Part shown: positions 1 to 5,533 of the stretch, piece by piece
How the letters are laid out: each line of letters begins with the position of its first letter
Numbering within the stretch: the first letter of the stretch is position 1
Assembly (NCBI GenBank): GCA_025362825.1
Contig: JANYFF010000439.1
Location: 1 to 5,533 of the forward strand
DNA: 5,533 nt
Direction of reading: 5' to 3'
Source: Polaromonas sp.
GTDB lineage: Bacteria; Pseudomonadota; Gammaproteobacteria; Burkholderiales; Burkholderiaceae_C
Notes under the pieces: generated by a model
Told to the model about the DNA's origin: nothing
Seen by the model: the letters and a program-made list of their open reading frames with translations, nothing else
Databases searched by the model: none
Translations under genes and position numbers: made by a program

Positions 1-647
1 CCAACACCGAGATCCACGACATCGCGGTCGCCCTGGGGGTCGATCCGCACGGGCCGGACGATCAGCCCGATTCGAGCGCCGCAGGGCCGCCCCAAGGCGC
101 GAGCGCCCCCCTGGGGGGTGGCGATGGGCGCGAAGCGTACGAGCCTGGGGGCGTGCTGGCCGGCCTGCGCTATGGCAAGGTCTGCATCCTCAGTGATGCA
201 GACGTTGATGGCTCGCACATCCAGGTTTTGCTGCTGACCCTGTTTTTTCGGCACTTTCCAAAATTAATAGAAACCGGGCATGTCTATGTCGCCCGCCCGC
301 CGCTGTTCAGGGTGGATGCACCGGCCCGTGGTAAAAAACCAGCATCGAAGGCGTATGCGCTTGATGACGGAGAATTAGGGGCGATTCTGGATAAATTACG
401 CAAAGAAGGCGTGAAGGAGAGTTCCTGGAGCATCAGCCGATTCAAAGGCCTCGGTGAAATGAATGCGGAACAATTGTGGGAAACCACACTCAATCCTGAC
501 ACTCGCCGCTTGTTGCCCGTGCAGTTGGGCAATCAGAGTTTTCTGCAAACTGAAGGCCTGATCACGAAGCTGATGGGCAAAGGCGAGGCTGCTGCCCGCC
601 GCGAGTTGATGGAATTGCATGGTGACGCGGTAGAAATTGATATTTGA
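1..647 (+). CDS. parE: DNA topoisomerase IV subunit B, C-terminal part (5' end outside window)
   Basis: ParE is the ATPase subunit of topoisomerase IV; with ParC it decatenates daughter chromosomes in the cytoplasm. The reading frame is open from base 3, so the gene enters from the left and the GTG at 153 is internal. Visible in order: the TOPRIM stretch NTEIHDIAVALGVDP (bases 3-47); an unusual Gly/Pro/Ala-rich insertion (about 72-155); the TOPRIM metal-binding motif SDADVDGSH (192-218, DxD at 195-203); the family signatures RFKGLGEM and TTLNPDTRRL; and the usual ending GDAVEIDI before TGA at 645-647. The motif reads DADVDGSH, as in GyrB, rather than the DADSDGLH of E. coli ParE; I recall this as normal for betaproteobacteria. 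ParE rather than GyrB is supported by LRYGKVCILSDAD, the short C-terminus and parC nearby. The part after about 230 uses AT-rich codons (TTA, ATA), in contrast to the very GC-rich insertion. Confidence 0.96.
   Translation, partial: NTEIHDIAVALGVDPHGPDDQPDSSAAGPPQGASAPLGGGDGREAYEPGGVLAGLRYGKVCILSDADVDGSHIQVLLLTLFFRHFPKLIETGHVYVARPPLFRVDAPARGKKPASKAYALDDGELGAILDKLRKEGVKESSWSISRFKGLGEMNAEQLWETTLNPDTRRLLPVQLGNQSFLQTEGLITKLMGKGEAAARRELMELHGDAVEIDI
78..152. repeat. GC-rich palindromic repeat-like element inserted in frame in parE
   Basis: This stretch is far more GC-rich than the rest of parE. It has a near-perfect palindrome of six C, one T and six G (106-118), flanked by related blocks such as GGGCCGCCCCAAGGCGCGAG (84-103) and GGGCGCGAAGCG (125-136), and ends in a G run (147-151). 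It codes for about 25 low-complexity residues (AAGPPQGASAPLGGG and following) that ordinary ParE proteins lack between the ALGVDP segment and LRYGKV. From memory, similar blocks (CCGCCCCAAGG, then CCCCCT/GGGGGG, then a GCGAAGCG-like part, then TGGGGG) are dispersed through Comamonadaceae genomes, mostly between genes. The boundaries are approximate; the insertion relative to homologues could span 72-155. No target-site duplication is obvious. Confidence 0.6.
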
Positions 648-691
648 TGATTTGTCCCCAAATACACCTTCCATGTGCAATCGTTTTATGA
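647..691 (+). other. Possible 14-codon mini-ORF linking parE to the transglycosylase gene
   Basis: An ATG at 647-649 shares its A with the parE stop (TGATG). It opens a 14-codon frame, MICPQIHLPCAIVL, whose TGA (689-691) overlaps the ATG at 688-690 in the transglycosylase frame (ATGA). There is no clear Shine-Dalgarno sequence. It could be a translational coupling relay or chance. No function can be assigned. Confidence 0.2.
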
Positions 692-1584
692 CGTTCCTCC
701 AGGTGCTTGCCCGTTTGTGCCGGCAGGGGAATATTTTCCTCGCCATTGCGACCAGCTTACTGGCCCTGCATGTTGCTCCAGCACGCGCCGACGTCTGGGG
801 CTATGTGGATGCCAGAGGCGTGGCCCATTTTTCGGCTGAACGCCTGGATGAGCGCTATGAACTCTTTTTCCACGGCAATGAAAGTTTTTCGGCCGGCAAG
901 GGCGACAGGCTGGGCGCCAATACGGCGCCACTGACCGGCAAGGGCAGCGATGTCAGCGCAATCGCTGCTGGGGGCGGCTACACGCCGCCCAAATTGCTGG
1001 CCTATTTTGATGTTTCGCCCAATTACAAGGCGGTTAAGCATTTGCTCAGGGACGCCGCCGCTACGCACGGCATTGACTATGAATTGCTACAGGCGTTGAT
1101 TGCTACGGAGTCCGGCTTTGATACTCGCGCCGTCTCGCCCAAGGGTGCGGTCGGCCTGATGCAGCTGATCCCGCCAACGGCCGAGCGCTACGGTGTGAGG
1201 GCAGACAAGAACTCGCCGGTTTCAAAAAAACTGACCGACCCTAAAACCAATATCAGAGCCGGGTCGAGTTATTTAAGCGACCTGATCAACATGTTTCCCG
1301 GTCAGCTTGAGCTGGCTATCGCGGCCTACAACGCGGGTGAAGGTGCAGTTCAGCGCGCCGGAAACAAAATCCCCAACTATCCAGAAACAAAAAACTACGT
1401 CAAAACCGTCATGCAGCTTTATAAACACCTCAAGCCGCCAGGTGTGGTGCTTGAAGCACGTAAAACTGCCGGCCGTGTACGCATGGAGATGATGGGCGGT
1501 GCTTCGGGACGCGGCAACATGGTGCCGCTGGCGGTTGCGCAGCCGGGAGAGCAGCGCGGTGCTTCCGAATTCAAGACTGAATGA
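673..1584 (+). CDS. Secreted lytic transglycosylase, SLT (GH23-type) domain
   Basis: Predicted to cleave the MurNAc-GlcNAc bond of peptidoglycan in the periplasm, leaving 1,6-anhydro ends. With the ATG at 673 it has 303 residues. Residues 1-39 form a signal peptide: a basic start, the hydrophobic core IFLAIATSLLALHV, and APARA before DVWGYV. There is no lipobox. Residues about 40-65 (DVWGYVDARGVAHFS) form a short N-terminal segment resembling DUF4124, then a Gly-rich linker. The SLT domain spans about 117-257: catalytic Glu146 in ATESGFD, AVSPKGAVGLMQLIPPTA, AYNAGEGAV (Tyr219) and IPNYPETKNYV (233-243). The tail of about 45 residues is low in complexity. Start choice: 673 is the first ATG after the parE stop. 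The ATG at 688 is equally possible, and a TTG at 637 would overlap parE; none has a good ribosome site. It lies 25 bases after parE, suggesting co-transcription. The family is sure; the exact subfamily is not. Confidence 0.92.
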   Translation: MCNRFMTFLQVLARLCRQGNIFLAIATSLLALHVAPARADVWGYVDARGVAHFSAERLDERYELFFHGNESFSAGKGDRLGANTAPLTGKGSDVSAIAAGGGYTPPKLLAYFDVSPNYKAVKHLLRDAAATHGIDYELLQALIATESGFDTRAVSPKGAVGLMQLIPPTAERYGVRADKNSPVSKKLTDPKTNIRAGSSYLSDLINMFPGQLELAIAAYNAGEGAVQRAGNKIPNYPETKNYVKTVMQLYKHLKPPGVVLEARKTAGRVRMEMMGGASGRGNMVPLAVAQPGEQRGASEFKTE

Positions 1585-1631
1585 TCCACGCTGTGAATCT
1601 CCGAAACAAATTCAGCGATTGCAACCGGTAG
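1581..1631 (+). other. Possible 16-codon mini-ORF between the transglycosylase and membrane-protein genes
   Basis: An ATG at 1581-1583 overlaps the transglycosylase stop (ATGA, 1581-1584). It reads MIHAVNLRNKFSDCNR and stops at TAG 1629-1631, six bases before the ATG of the next gene and in the same frame. This would suit translational reinitiation, but a short open frame here may be chance. No ribosome site of note precedes it. Confidence 0.2.
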
Positions 1632-1637
1632 AGCGGC

Positions 1638-2864
1638 ATGTATTTTTTGTTTAATCCGGATATTTTTGTGCTTGGTCTGGCCGTTGGCGTGTTGAGCCTG
1701 GTGGTATTGCTCAGCATTCTGGTGTCATTTGCCTATGACGAGCGCACCCTGCAGTTCCTTGCGGGTTACATCTGCATCATGGTTTTTGTCTTGTTTCTGG
1801 GCGAATTCTTCCGGATGAATACGCCTTTGATAGAACGCCTGCTGCTGGTAGCGGGCCCGGTTCTTGTTGGCGGAATGCAGATGTGGCTGTTCAGGAAACG
1901 CACAGCGGTGACGCTGGACGTTGTGGTCACATGCATCGTGATTGGTGCTGCGCTGGGTTTGCTCGGAGTTTTTATTGCCGACAGTACTGGCAGGATAAAC
2001 GCAAGCCCTACCAGCCGGCTGGCGCTTTGGCTTTGCCTGGGCTGGGGCGTGCTGATGTTTGCCAATCTGGTCTATCGCGGCGTGCAGGCGCTTGAGACCG
2101 CTGGTCCCTGGAAATGGTGGATGATGCTGGGTCATTGCGCGGGCCTGGTGGTGGCGCTGCTGTTCCTGACCAATGTAATTGAGGCCAGTCGTAGCTACTG
2201 GCCGGTGGTGCTGATGGTGCTGTTGCAGGCGCCGCCGATTTATCTGGCGCTGGTCTGGCGCAGCCGCTTGCTCAATGAAATCAGGTTACGCAGTGCTTCG
2301 GCCAATGTCACCGATCCATTGACTGGGCTGGCCACCACCCCTGTGCTGGTCGAGCGGATCATGCGCATCATGTCACGCTCCCAGCACAACAAGCATGCCC
2401 CTGCGAGCAGTGCGCTGTTTTTGATTGAAGTGCAGAACTGGCATGGATTGATCAATGAACTAGGCGCAGATTCCAATGAAAAGCTTTTGCTGGAAACCGC
2501 CTTGCGCCTCAGGCGATCGGTCGGTGACAACGATTTGGTAGCACGTATTCGGCAGGGACGTTTTGCGGTAGTGGCGCAAGGTCTGGCCAGCCAGCATGAG
2601 GTCACCAATCTTGCTACCCGACTGGTGGTCAGTGGCCTGCGCATAGACAGCCCGTTATTGCCCGGTGTTGAGTTGAAGCTGCGGGTTATCGTGACAGATC
2701 TGAAGGTTTCTATACCGATGGCCTTGCCCGCAACCAACGCATGGCTTGACAGTCTGGCCGAACGTTTCCAGGCCTGGCCTTCAAGCCATCGTTCACGCAG
2801 CATACTGGTGGTTGCTGAAGATCCTGACAGGGCTGAGCGCTTCGAGGCGAACTCCGACTATTGA
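1638..2864 (+). CDS. Seven-helix inner-membrane protein with a degenerate GGDEF domain
   Basis: The protein has 408 residues. The N-terminal half is hydrophobic with about seven membrane segments (roughly residues 9-31, 38-58, 64-85, 91-114, 127-147, 160-181, 187-207). A C-terminal cytosolic domain follows from about 220. The opening DPLTGL (226-231) and the order of the segments after it match the GGDEF (diguanylate cyclase) fold. The signature itself has decayed: where VAR-x-GGDEF is expected the protein has VARIRQGRF (301-309). The first metal-binding aspartate region reads LIEVQNWHGLINELG (262-276) instead of the usual D-x-FK-x-IND. The inhibitory RxxD site keeps only the Asp (299). It is therefore unlikely to make cyclic-di-GMP and may bind nucleotide or act as a sensor or scaffold. 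No EAL domain is present. The start has only a weak AGAG-type ribosome site (1631-1634). It lies 53 bases after the transglycosylase gene, probably in the same transcript. Confidence 0.85.
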   Translation: MYFLFNPDIFVLGLAVGVLSLVVLLSILVSFAYDERTLQFLAGYICIMVFVLFLGEFFRMNTPLIERLLLVAGPVLVGGMQMWLFRKRTAVTLDVVVTCIVIGAALGLLGVFIADSTGRINASPTSRLALWLCLGWGVLMFANLVYRGVQALETAGPWKWWMMLGHCAGLVVALLFLTNVIEASRSYWPVVLMVLLQAPPIYLALVWRSRLLNEIRLRSASANVTDPLTGLATTPVLVERIMRIMSRSQHNKHAPASSALFLIEVQNWHGLINELGADSNEKLLLETALRLRRSVGDNDLVARIRQGRFAVVAQGLASQHEVTNLATRLVVSGLRIDSPLLPGVELKLRVIVTDLKVSIPMALPATNAWLDSLAERFQAWPSSHRSRSILVVAEDPDRAERFEANSDY

Positions 2865-2904
2865 AGTGCGCTTGTCCGGAGTCACCGGTTTGCAGGCTGT
2901 GGCC

Positions 2905-2919
2905 GGGGATGCCGTCCCC
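2905..2919 (+). terminator. Small GC hairpin before parC, possible weak terminator or attenuator
   Basis: GGGGA (2905-2909), a loop of five (TGCCG), then TCCCC (2915-2919) form a perfect 5-bp stem 41 bases after the stop of the membrane-protein gene. Only TTAT follows, not a run of T, so strong intrinsic termination is unlikely. A shorter CCGG-AGTCA-CCGG stem lies just upstream (2876-2888) and is followed by TTT. These could separate parC transcription partly from the upstream genes. Confidence 0.25.
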
Positions 2920-2920
2920 T

Positions 2921-2956
2921 TATCCATTTACCTATTCACTTACTCACCCATTTATT
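2921..2956 (+). repeat. Three degenerate 12-bp tandem repeats in the parC leader
   Basis: Three contiguous units fit the consensus TAYYCAYTTAYY: TATCCATTTACC (2921-2932), TATTCACTTACT (2933-2944) and CACCCATTTATT (2945-2956). They lie inside a 45-base stretch without any G on the plus strand (2915-2959), directly upstream of the parC ribosome site. They may be binding sites for a regulator, an unstructured translation leader, or simple low-complexity sequence. I found no convincing -35/-10 pair nearby. Confidence 0.45.
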
Positions 2957-2958
2957 TC

Positions 2959-2962
2959 AGGT
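2959..2962 (+). promoter_or_regulatory. Weak ribosome binding site of parC
   Basis: AGGT lies 11 bases before the ATG at 2974, a longer spacing than the usual 5-9. No better Shine-Dalgarno match occurs in the leader. The pyrimidine-rich, G-free tract before it may help ribosome loading; this is inference. Confidence 0.4.
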
Positions 2963-2973
2963 AGCCATTAAAG

Positions 2974-5316
2974 ATGGATCTTTTTACCGCAGACCCTGTA
3001 CCCAGCACGCCCGAATCAGCCGATCAGGATTCGCTGAGCGCCTATGCGCAGCGGGCCTACCTTGAATATGCCCTGAGCGTGGTCAAGGGTCGCGCACTTC
3101 CCGACGCCTGCGATGGCCAGAAGCCGGTCCAGCGGCGCATTTTGTACAGCATGGCGCGTATGGGGCTGGGCTTTGGCGGCGCCAATGGGGCAAGCGGGGC
3201 CAAACCTGTCAAGAGCGCACGTGTCGTCGGTGACGTGCTCGGCAAGTACCACCCGCACGGCGATCAGGCCGCGTATGACGCGATGGTGCGTATGGCGCAG
3301 GACTTCAGCCAGCGCTATCCATTGGTCGATGGGCAGGGCAACTTTGGCTCGCGCGATGGCGACGGCGCTGCTGCCATGCGCTATACCGAAGCACGCCTGG
3401 CCCGGATTACCACCTTGCTGCTCGACGAGCTTGACGAGGGTACGGTCGACTTCGTGCCCAATTACGACGGTTCATTTGACGAGCCGCGCCAGTTACCCGC
3501 ACGCCTGCCTTTTACGCTGCTCAATGGTGCCAGTGGCATTGCCGTTGGTCTGGCCACTGAAATCCCCAGCCACAACCTGCGCGAAGTCGCCGATGCCTGC
3601 ATTGCGCTGATCAAGGCGCCAAAGCTGGCTGATGCCGAGTTGTATGCGTTGATTGCCGGGCCAGACTATCCGGGCGGCGCGCAAATCATCTCCGGCCCGG
3701 CTGATATTGCGGCCGCTTACAGCACCGGGCGTGGTTCGCTCAAGGTACGTGCCCGCTGGAAGATTGAAGATCTGGCGCGTGGCCAGTGGCAGCTGGTGGT
3801 TCAGGAGCTTCCGCCAGGCGTCAGCACCCAGCGGGTTCTGGAAGAAATTGAAGAGATAACCAATCCCAAAATAAAAACCGGCAAAAAAGCCCTGAGTGCT
3901 GACCAGATCCTGCTCAAGCAGACTGTGTTGTCCGTGCTTGATGTGGTGCGCGATGAATCCGGCAAGGAGGCGGCGGTGCGCCTGGTGTTTGAACCCAAAA
4001 CCAGCCGCATCGAGCAAAGCGAGCTGATCACCACGCTGCTGGCCCACACCAGTCTGGAGAGTTCTTCGCCCATCAACCTGACCATGGTGGGACTCGACGG
4101 CAAGCCTGCCCAGAAGTCGCTGCGGCAGATGCTGAACGAATGGATTGAATTTCGCCAGACCGTGATCCAGCGCCGCTCGCAATACCGTCTCGACAAGGTG
4201 CTGGACCGTATCCACATCCTTGAGGGTCGGCAGCTTGTACTGCTCAACATTGATGAAGTCATTGCCATCATCCGCCAGTCGGACGAGCCCAAAGCCGCTC
4301 TGATCGCACGCTTCAATCTCAGTGACCGGCAGGCCGAAGACATCCTTGAAATCCGCCTGCGCCAACTGGCGCGTCTTGAAGCCATCAAGATTGAACAGGA
4401 GCTTCAAAACCTGCGCGAAGAGCAGGGTCGGTTGGAGGAGATTCTGGCCAACCCGGCTGCCCTGAAGCGGCTGATGGTCAAGGAAATCGAGGCTGACGCC
4501 AAACAGTTTGCCGATCCACGCCGGACGCTGATTCAGGCCGAGAAGAAAGCCGTATTTGAAGTGAAGGTGGTTGACGAGCCGGTCACCGTGGTGATCTCCA
4601 GCAAGGGCTGGCTCCGCGCCCGTACTGGTCATGGCCATGATTCAGCCGGGTTTGCCTTCAAAGCGGGCGACGGGCTCTACGGCAACTTTGAATGCCGTAC
4701 GGTCGACAGCCTGCTAGCCTTCGGCAGCAATGGCCGCGTGTATTCGATTCCGGTGTCTGCACTGCCCGGTGCGCGGGGTGATGGCCAGCCGATTACCACC
4801 CTGATCGAGCTGGAAGCTGGAACGCAAATCCTGCATTACTTTGCCGCCTCCCTAAGCGCCTGGCTGCTGCTCAGCAGCTCGGGTGGCTACGGCTTTCTTG
4901 CCACGGTTGAAAACATGCTGTCGCGCCAGAAAGCCGGCAAGGCCTTCATCAGTTGTGGCGAAGGCGAAACCGTTTGCCGGCCTTCACCAGCCAATGTGGC
5001 ACCGGCTGCGCCTGCCACCCATGTGGCGTGCGCTTCAACGGGCGGCCGTATCCTCACCTTCGAGATATCTGAACTCAAGCCCATGGCCAATGGCGGCCGT
5101 GGCCTGATGTTGATCGACCTGGAAGCCAAGGACACACTGGCAGGCGCAGCCGCCTACATCCGCAGCGTGAAGATCAGCGGTATGGGCCGCAGCGGTAAGG
5201 CGCGTGAAGAAACGCTGGAGATCCGCAGCCTGAACAATGCCCGTGCGGCGCGTGGCCGCAAGGGCAAGGCTGCTGATTTGGGCTTCAAACCTGCTCTGGT
5301 AGAGCGAGTTGAGTAG
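2974..5316 (+). CDS. parC: DNA topoisomerase IV subunit A
   Basis: ParC is the DNA breakage-reunion subunit of topoisomerase IV and works as a ParC2ParE2 complex to unlink replicated chromosomes. It is full length at 780 residues (E. coli ParC has 752). Seen in order: SAYAQRAYLEYALSVVKGRA near the start; the winged-helix region with KSARVVGDVLGKYHPHGD; catalytic Tyr137 in AAMRYTEARL, with Arg136 beside it; tower-domain signatures such as SGIAVGLATEIPSHNLRE; a charged coiled-coil region at about 400-510 (LEIRLRQLARLEAIKIEQEL); and a beta-pinwheel C-terminal domain from about 530 to 750 (GNFECRTVDSLLAFGSNGRV). It ends in a basic tail (ARAARGRKGK). There is no clear GyrA box in the pinwheel, which with parE upstream favours ParC over GyrA. 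In the quinolone-determining region the E. coli Ser80 and Glu84 positions are Gln98 and Asp102. The ATG at 2974 fits the family N-terminus. Confidence 0.97.
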   Translation: MDLFTADPVPSTPESADQDSLSAYAQRAYLEYALSVVKGRALPDACDGQKPVQRRILYSMARMGLGFGGANGASGAKPVKSARVVGDVLGKYHPHGDQAAYDAMVRMAQDFSQRYPLVDGQGNFGSRDGDGAAAMRYTEARLARITTLLLDELDEGTVDFVPNYDGSFDEPRQLPARLPFTLLNGASGIAVGLATEIPSHNLREVADACIALIKAPKLADAELYALIAGPDYPGGAQIISGPADIAAAYSTGRGSLKVRARWKIEDLARGQWQLVVQELPPGVSTQRVLEEIEEITNPKIKTGKKALSADQILLKQTVLSVLDVVRDESGKEAAVRLVFEPKTSRIEQSELITTLLAHTSLESSSPINLTMVGLDGKPAQKSLRQMLNEWIEFRQTVIQRRSQYRLDKVLDRIHILEGRQLVLLNIDEVIAIIRQSDEPKAALIARFNLSDRQAEDILEIRLRQLARLEAIKIEQELQNLREEQGRLEEILANPAALKRLMVKEIEADAKQFADPRRTLIQAEKKAVFEVKVVDEPVTVVISSKGWLRARTGHGHDSAGFAFKAGDGLYGNFECRTVDSLLAFGSNGRVYSIPVSALPGARGDGQPITTLIELEAGTQILHYFAASLSAWLLLSSSGGYGFLATVENMLSRQKAGKAFISCGEGETVCRPSPANVAPAAPATHVACASTGGRILTFEISELKPMANGGRGLMLIDLEAKDTLAGAAAYIRSVKISGMGRSGKAREETLEIRSLNNARAARGRKGKAADLGFKPALVERVE

Positions 5317-5319
5317 TTA

Positions 5320-5381
5320 AACGGCCGCTAGCCCCCGGTTTTCGGACAGTTGATGCTATTTATTTCGTAGCGTTAGCCGTT
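5320..5381. repeat. Imperfect inverted repeat just after the parC stop
   Basis: AACGGC (5320-5325) and GCTA (5327-5330) are matched in reverse by TAGC (5368-5371) and GCCGTT (5376-5381). This gives ten base pairs with an asymmetric interior loop and an apical loop of about 37 bases. It may fold at the 3' end of the parC transcript, but the match is short and could be chance. No T run follows. Confidence 0.25.
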
Positions 5382-5400
5382 CACCGACTTCCAGCGGCTG

Positions 5401-5437
5401 GCGGCGTAGCAGCGCCGCGACGGACGAAGCTGGTCCG
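5401..5437. terminator. Hairpin cluster between convergent genes, possible bidirectional transcript end
   Basis: GCGGCG (5401-5406), a six-base loop and CGCCGC (5413-5418) form a perfect 6-bp stem. CGGAC (5421-5425), a seven-base loop and GTCCG (5433-5437) form a second stem. A smaller CCAG-CGG-CTGG lies just upstream (5391-5401). The cluster sits between the parC and RidA-family stop codons, where transcripts from both strands would end. Neither strand has a T run after the stems, so factor-independent termination is uncertain. Confidence 0.3.
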
Positions 5438-5442
5438 GCGCC

Positions 5443-5533
5443 TCAGGCGGTCTCTGCGATCAGTTCGATTTCAACGCAGGCGCCCAGGGGGATTTGTGCA
5501 ACGCCGAATGCTGAACGCGCATGCGCCCCGACC
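5443..5533 (-). CDS. RidA (YjgF/YER057c/UK114) family protein, C-terminal end only
   Basis: Read on the minus strand, the last 29 codons before TGA (complement of 5443-5445) give VGAHARSAFGVAQIPLGACV and then EIELIAETA. This matches the end of RidA-family proteins: the conserved HARSA..GVA..PLGA.VEIE strand with the Arg that contacts substrate in active members, followed by the final beta strand. RidA proteins are small (about 130-150 residues), cytosolic and trimeric, and many hydrolyse reactive enamine/imine intermediates from amino-acid metabolism. The subfamily and substrate cannot be told from this fragment. The gene converges on parC across 126 bases and its 5' part lies beyond the window. 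A 29-residue match is short but distinctive. Confidence 0.85.
   Translation of the reverse strand, partial: VGAHARSAFGVAQIPLGACVEIELIAETA

Noticed and set aside
153..155. GTG at 153 as the start of a separate short gene
   Set aside because: The frame is open upstream to the window edge and codes for conserved ParE sequence before it, so this is an internal valine codon.
2240..2803. Minus-strand open frame opposite the degenerate GGDEF gene
   Set aside because: It is a shadow of the plus-strand gene: Ser/Arg-rich, without domain motifs or a ribosome site.
2920..2940. DnaA-box-like words TTATCCATT and CTATTCACT upstream of parC
   Set aside because: Each matches the TTATNCACA consensus at only 7 of 9 positions, and both are explained by the degenerate 12-bp repeat pattern. 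There is no other origin feature nearby.
2951..2964. TTTATTTCAG followed by GTAG, resembling a eukaryotic splice acceptor
   Set aside because: The gene content is clearly bacterial; this is the end of the G-free tract plus the AGGT ribosome site.
3792..3799. GCTGGTGG, the E. coli Chi octamer
   Set aside because: It is a single copy inside parC, and the motif is specific to E. coli-type RecBCD, so no meaning can be claimed in a betaproteobacterium.
3493..4638. Long open frame of 381 codons on the minus strand opposite parC
   Set aside because: It lies entirely inside a well-supported, conserved parC and arises from its GC-biased codons. Its translation shows no recognisable domain and no start signal was seen.

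Overview
The window looks like chromosome of a betaproteobacterium in the order Burkholderiales, most likely the family Comamonadaceae (Rhodoferax/Polaromonas-like). This rests on the recognisable ParE and ParC protein types of that group, a GC-rich palindromic repeat of a style I remember from those genomes, and a RidA-family C-terminus typical of them. The taxonomic call is from memory of family sequences, not from a search.

Layout, left to right. Bases 1-647 are the 3' part of parE (topoisomerase IV subunit B; TOPRIM and C-terminal parts), interrupted in frame by a GC-rich repeat-like insertion. It is followed at once by a secreted lytic transglycosylase (673-1584) and a seven-helix membrane protein with a decayed GGDEF domain (1638-2864). 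A 109-base gap holds a small hairpin, a G-free leader and three degenerate 12-bp repeats. Next comes a complete parC (topoisomerase IV subunit A, 2974-5316). A 126-base spacer with several small hairpins separates parC from the 3' end of a convergent RidA-family gene on the minus strand (5443 to the window edge).

How they fit together. ParE and ParC form topoisomerase IV, which unlinks daughter chromosomes before division. The two genes between them code for a peptidoglycan-cutting enzyme and a probable membrane signalling or scaffold protein. All four genes lie on one strand and the first three are tightly spaced, so a parE-led operon is plausible. parC may have its own control, because its upstream gap is longer and structured.

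Most of the window is ordinary housekeeping DNA. I do not see a new defence or mobile system. The points most worth checking are the repeat insertion inside the ParE TOPRIM domain, the G-free repeated leader before parC, the decayed GGDEF protein, and two mini-ORFs that start on the stop codons of the genes before them.
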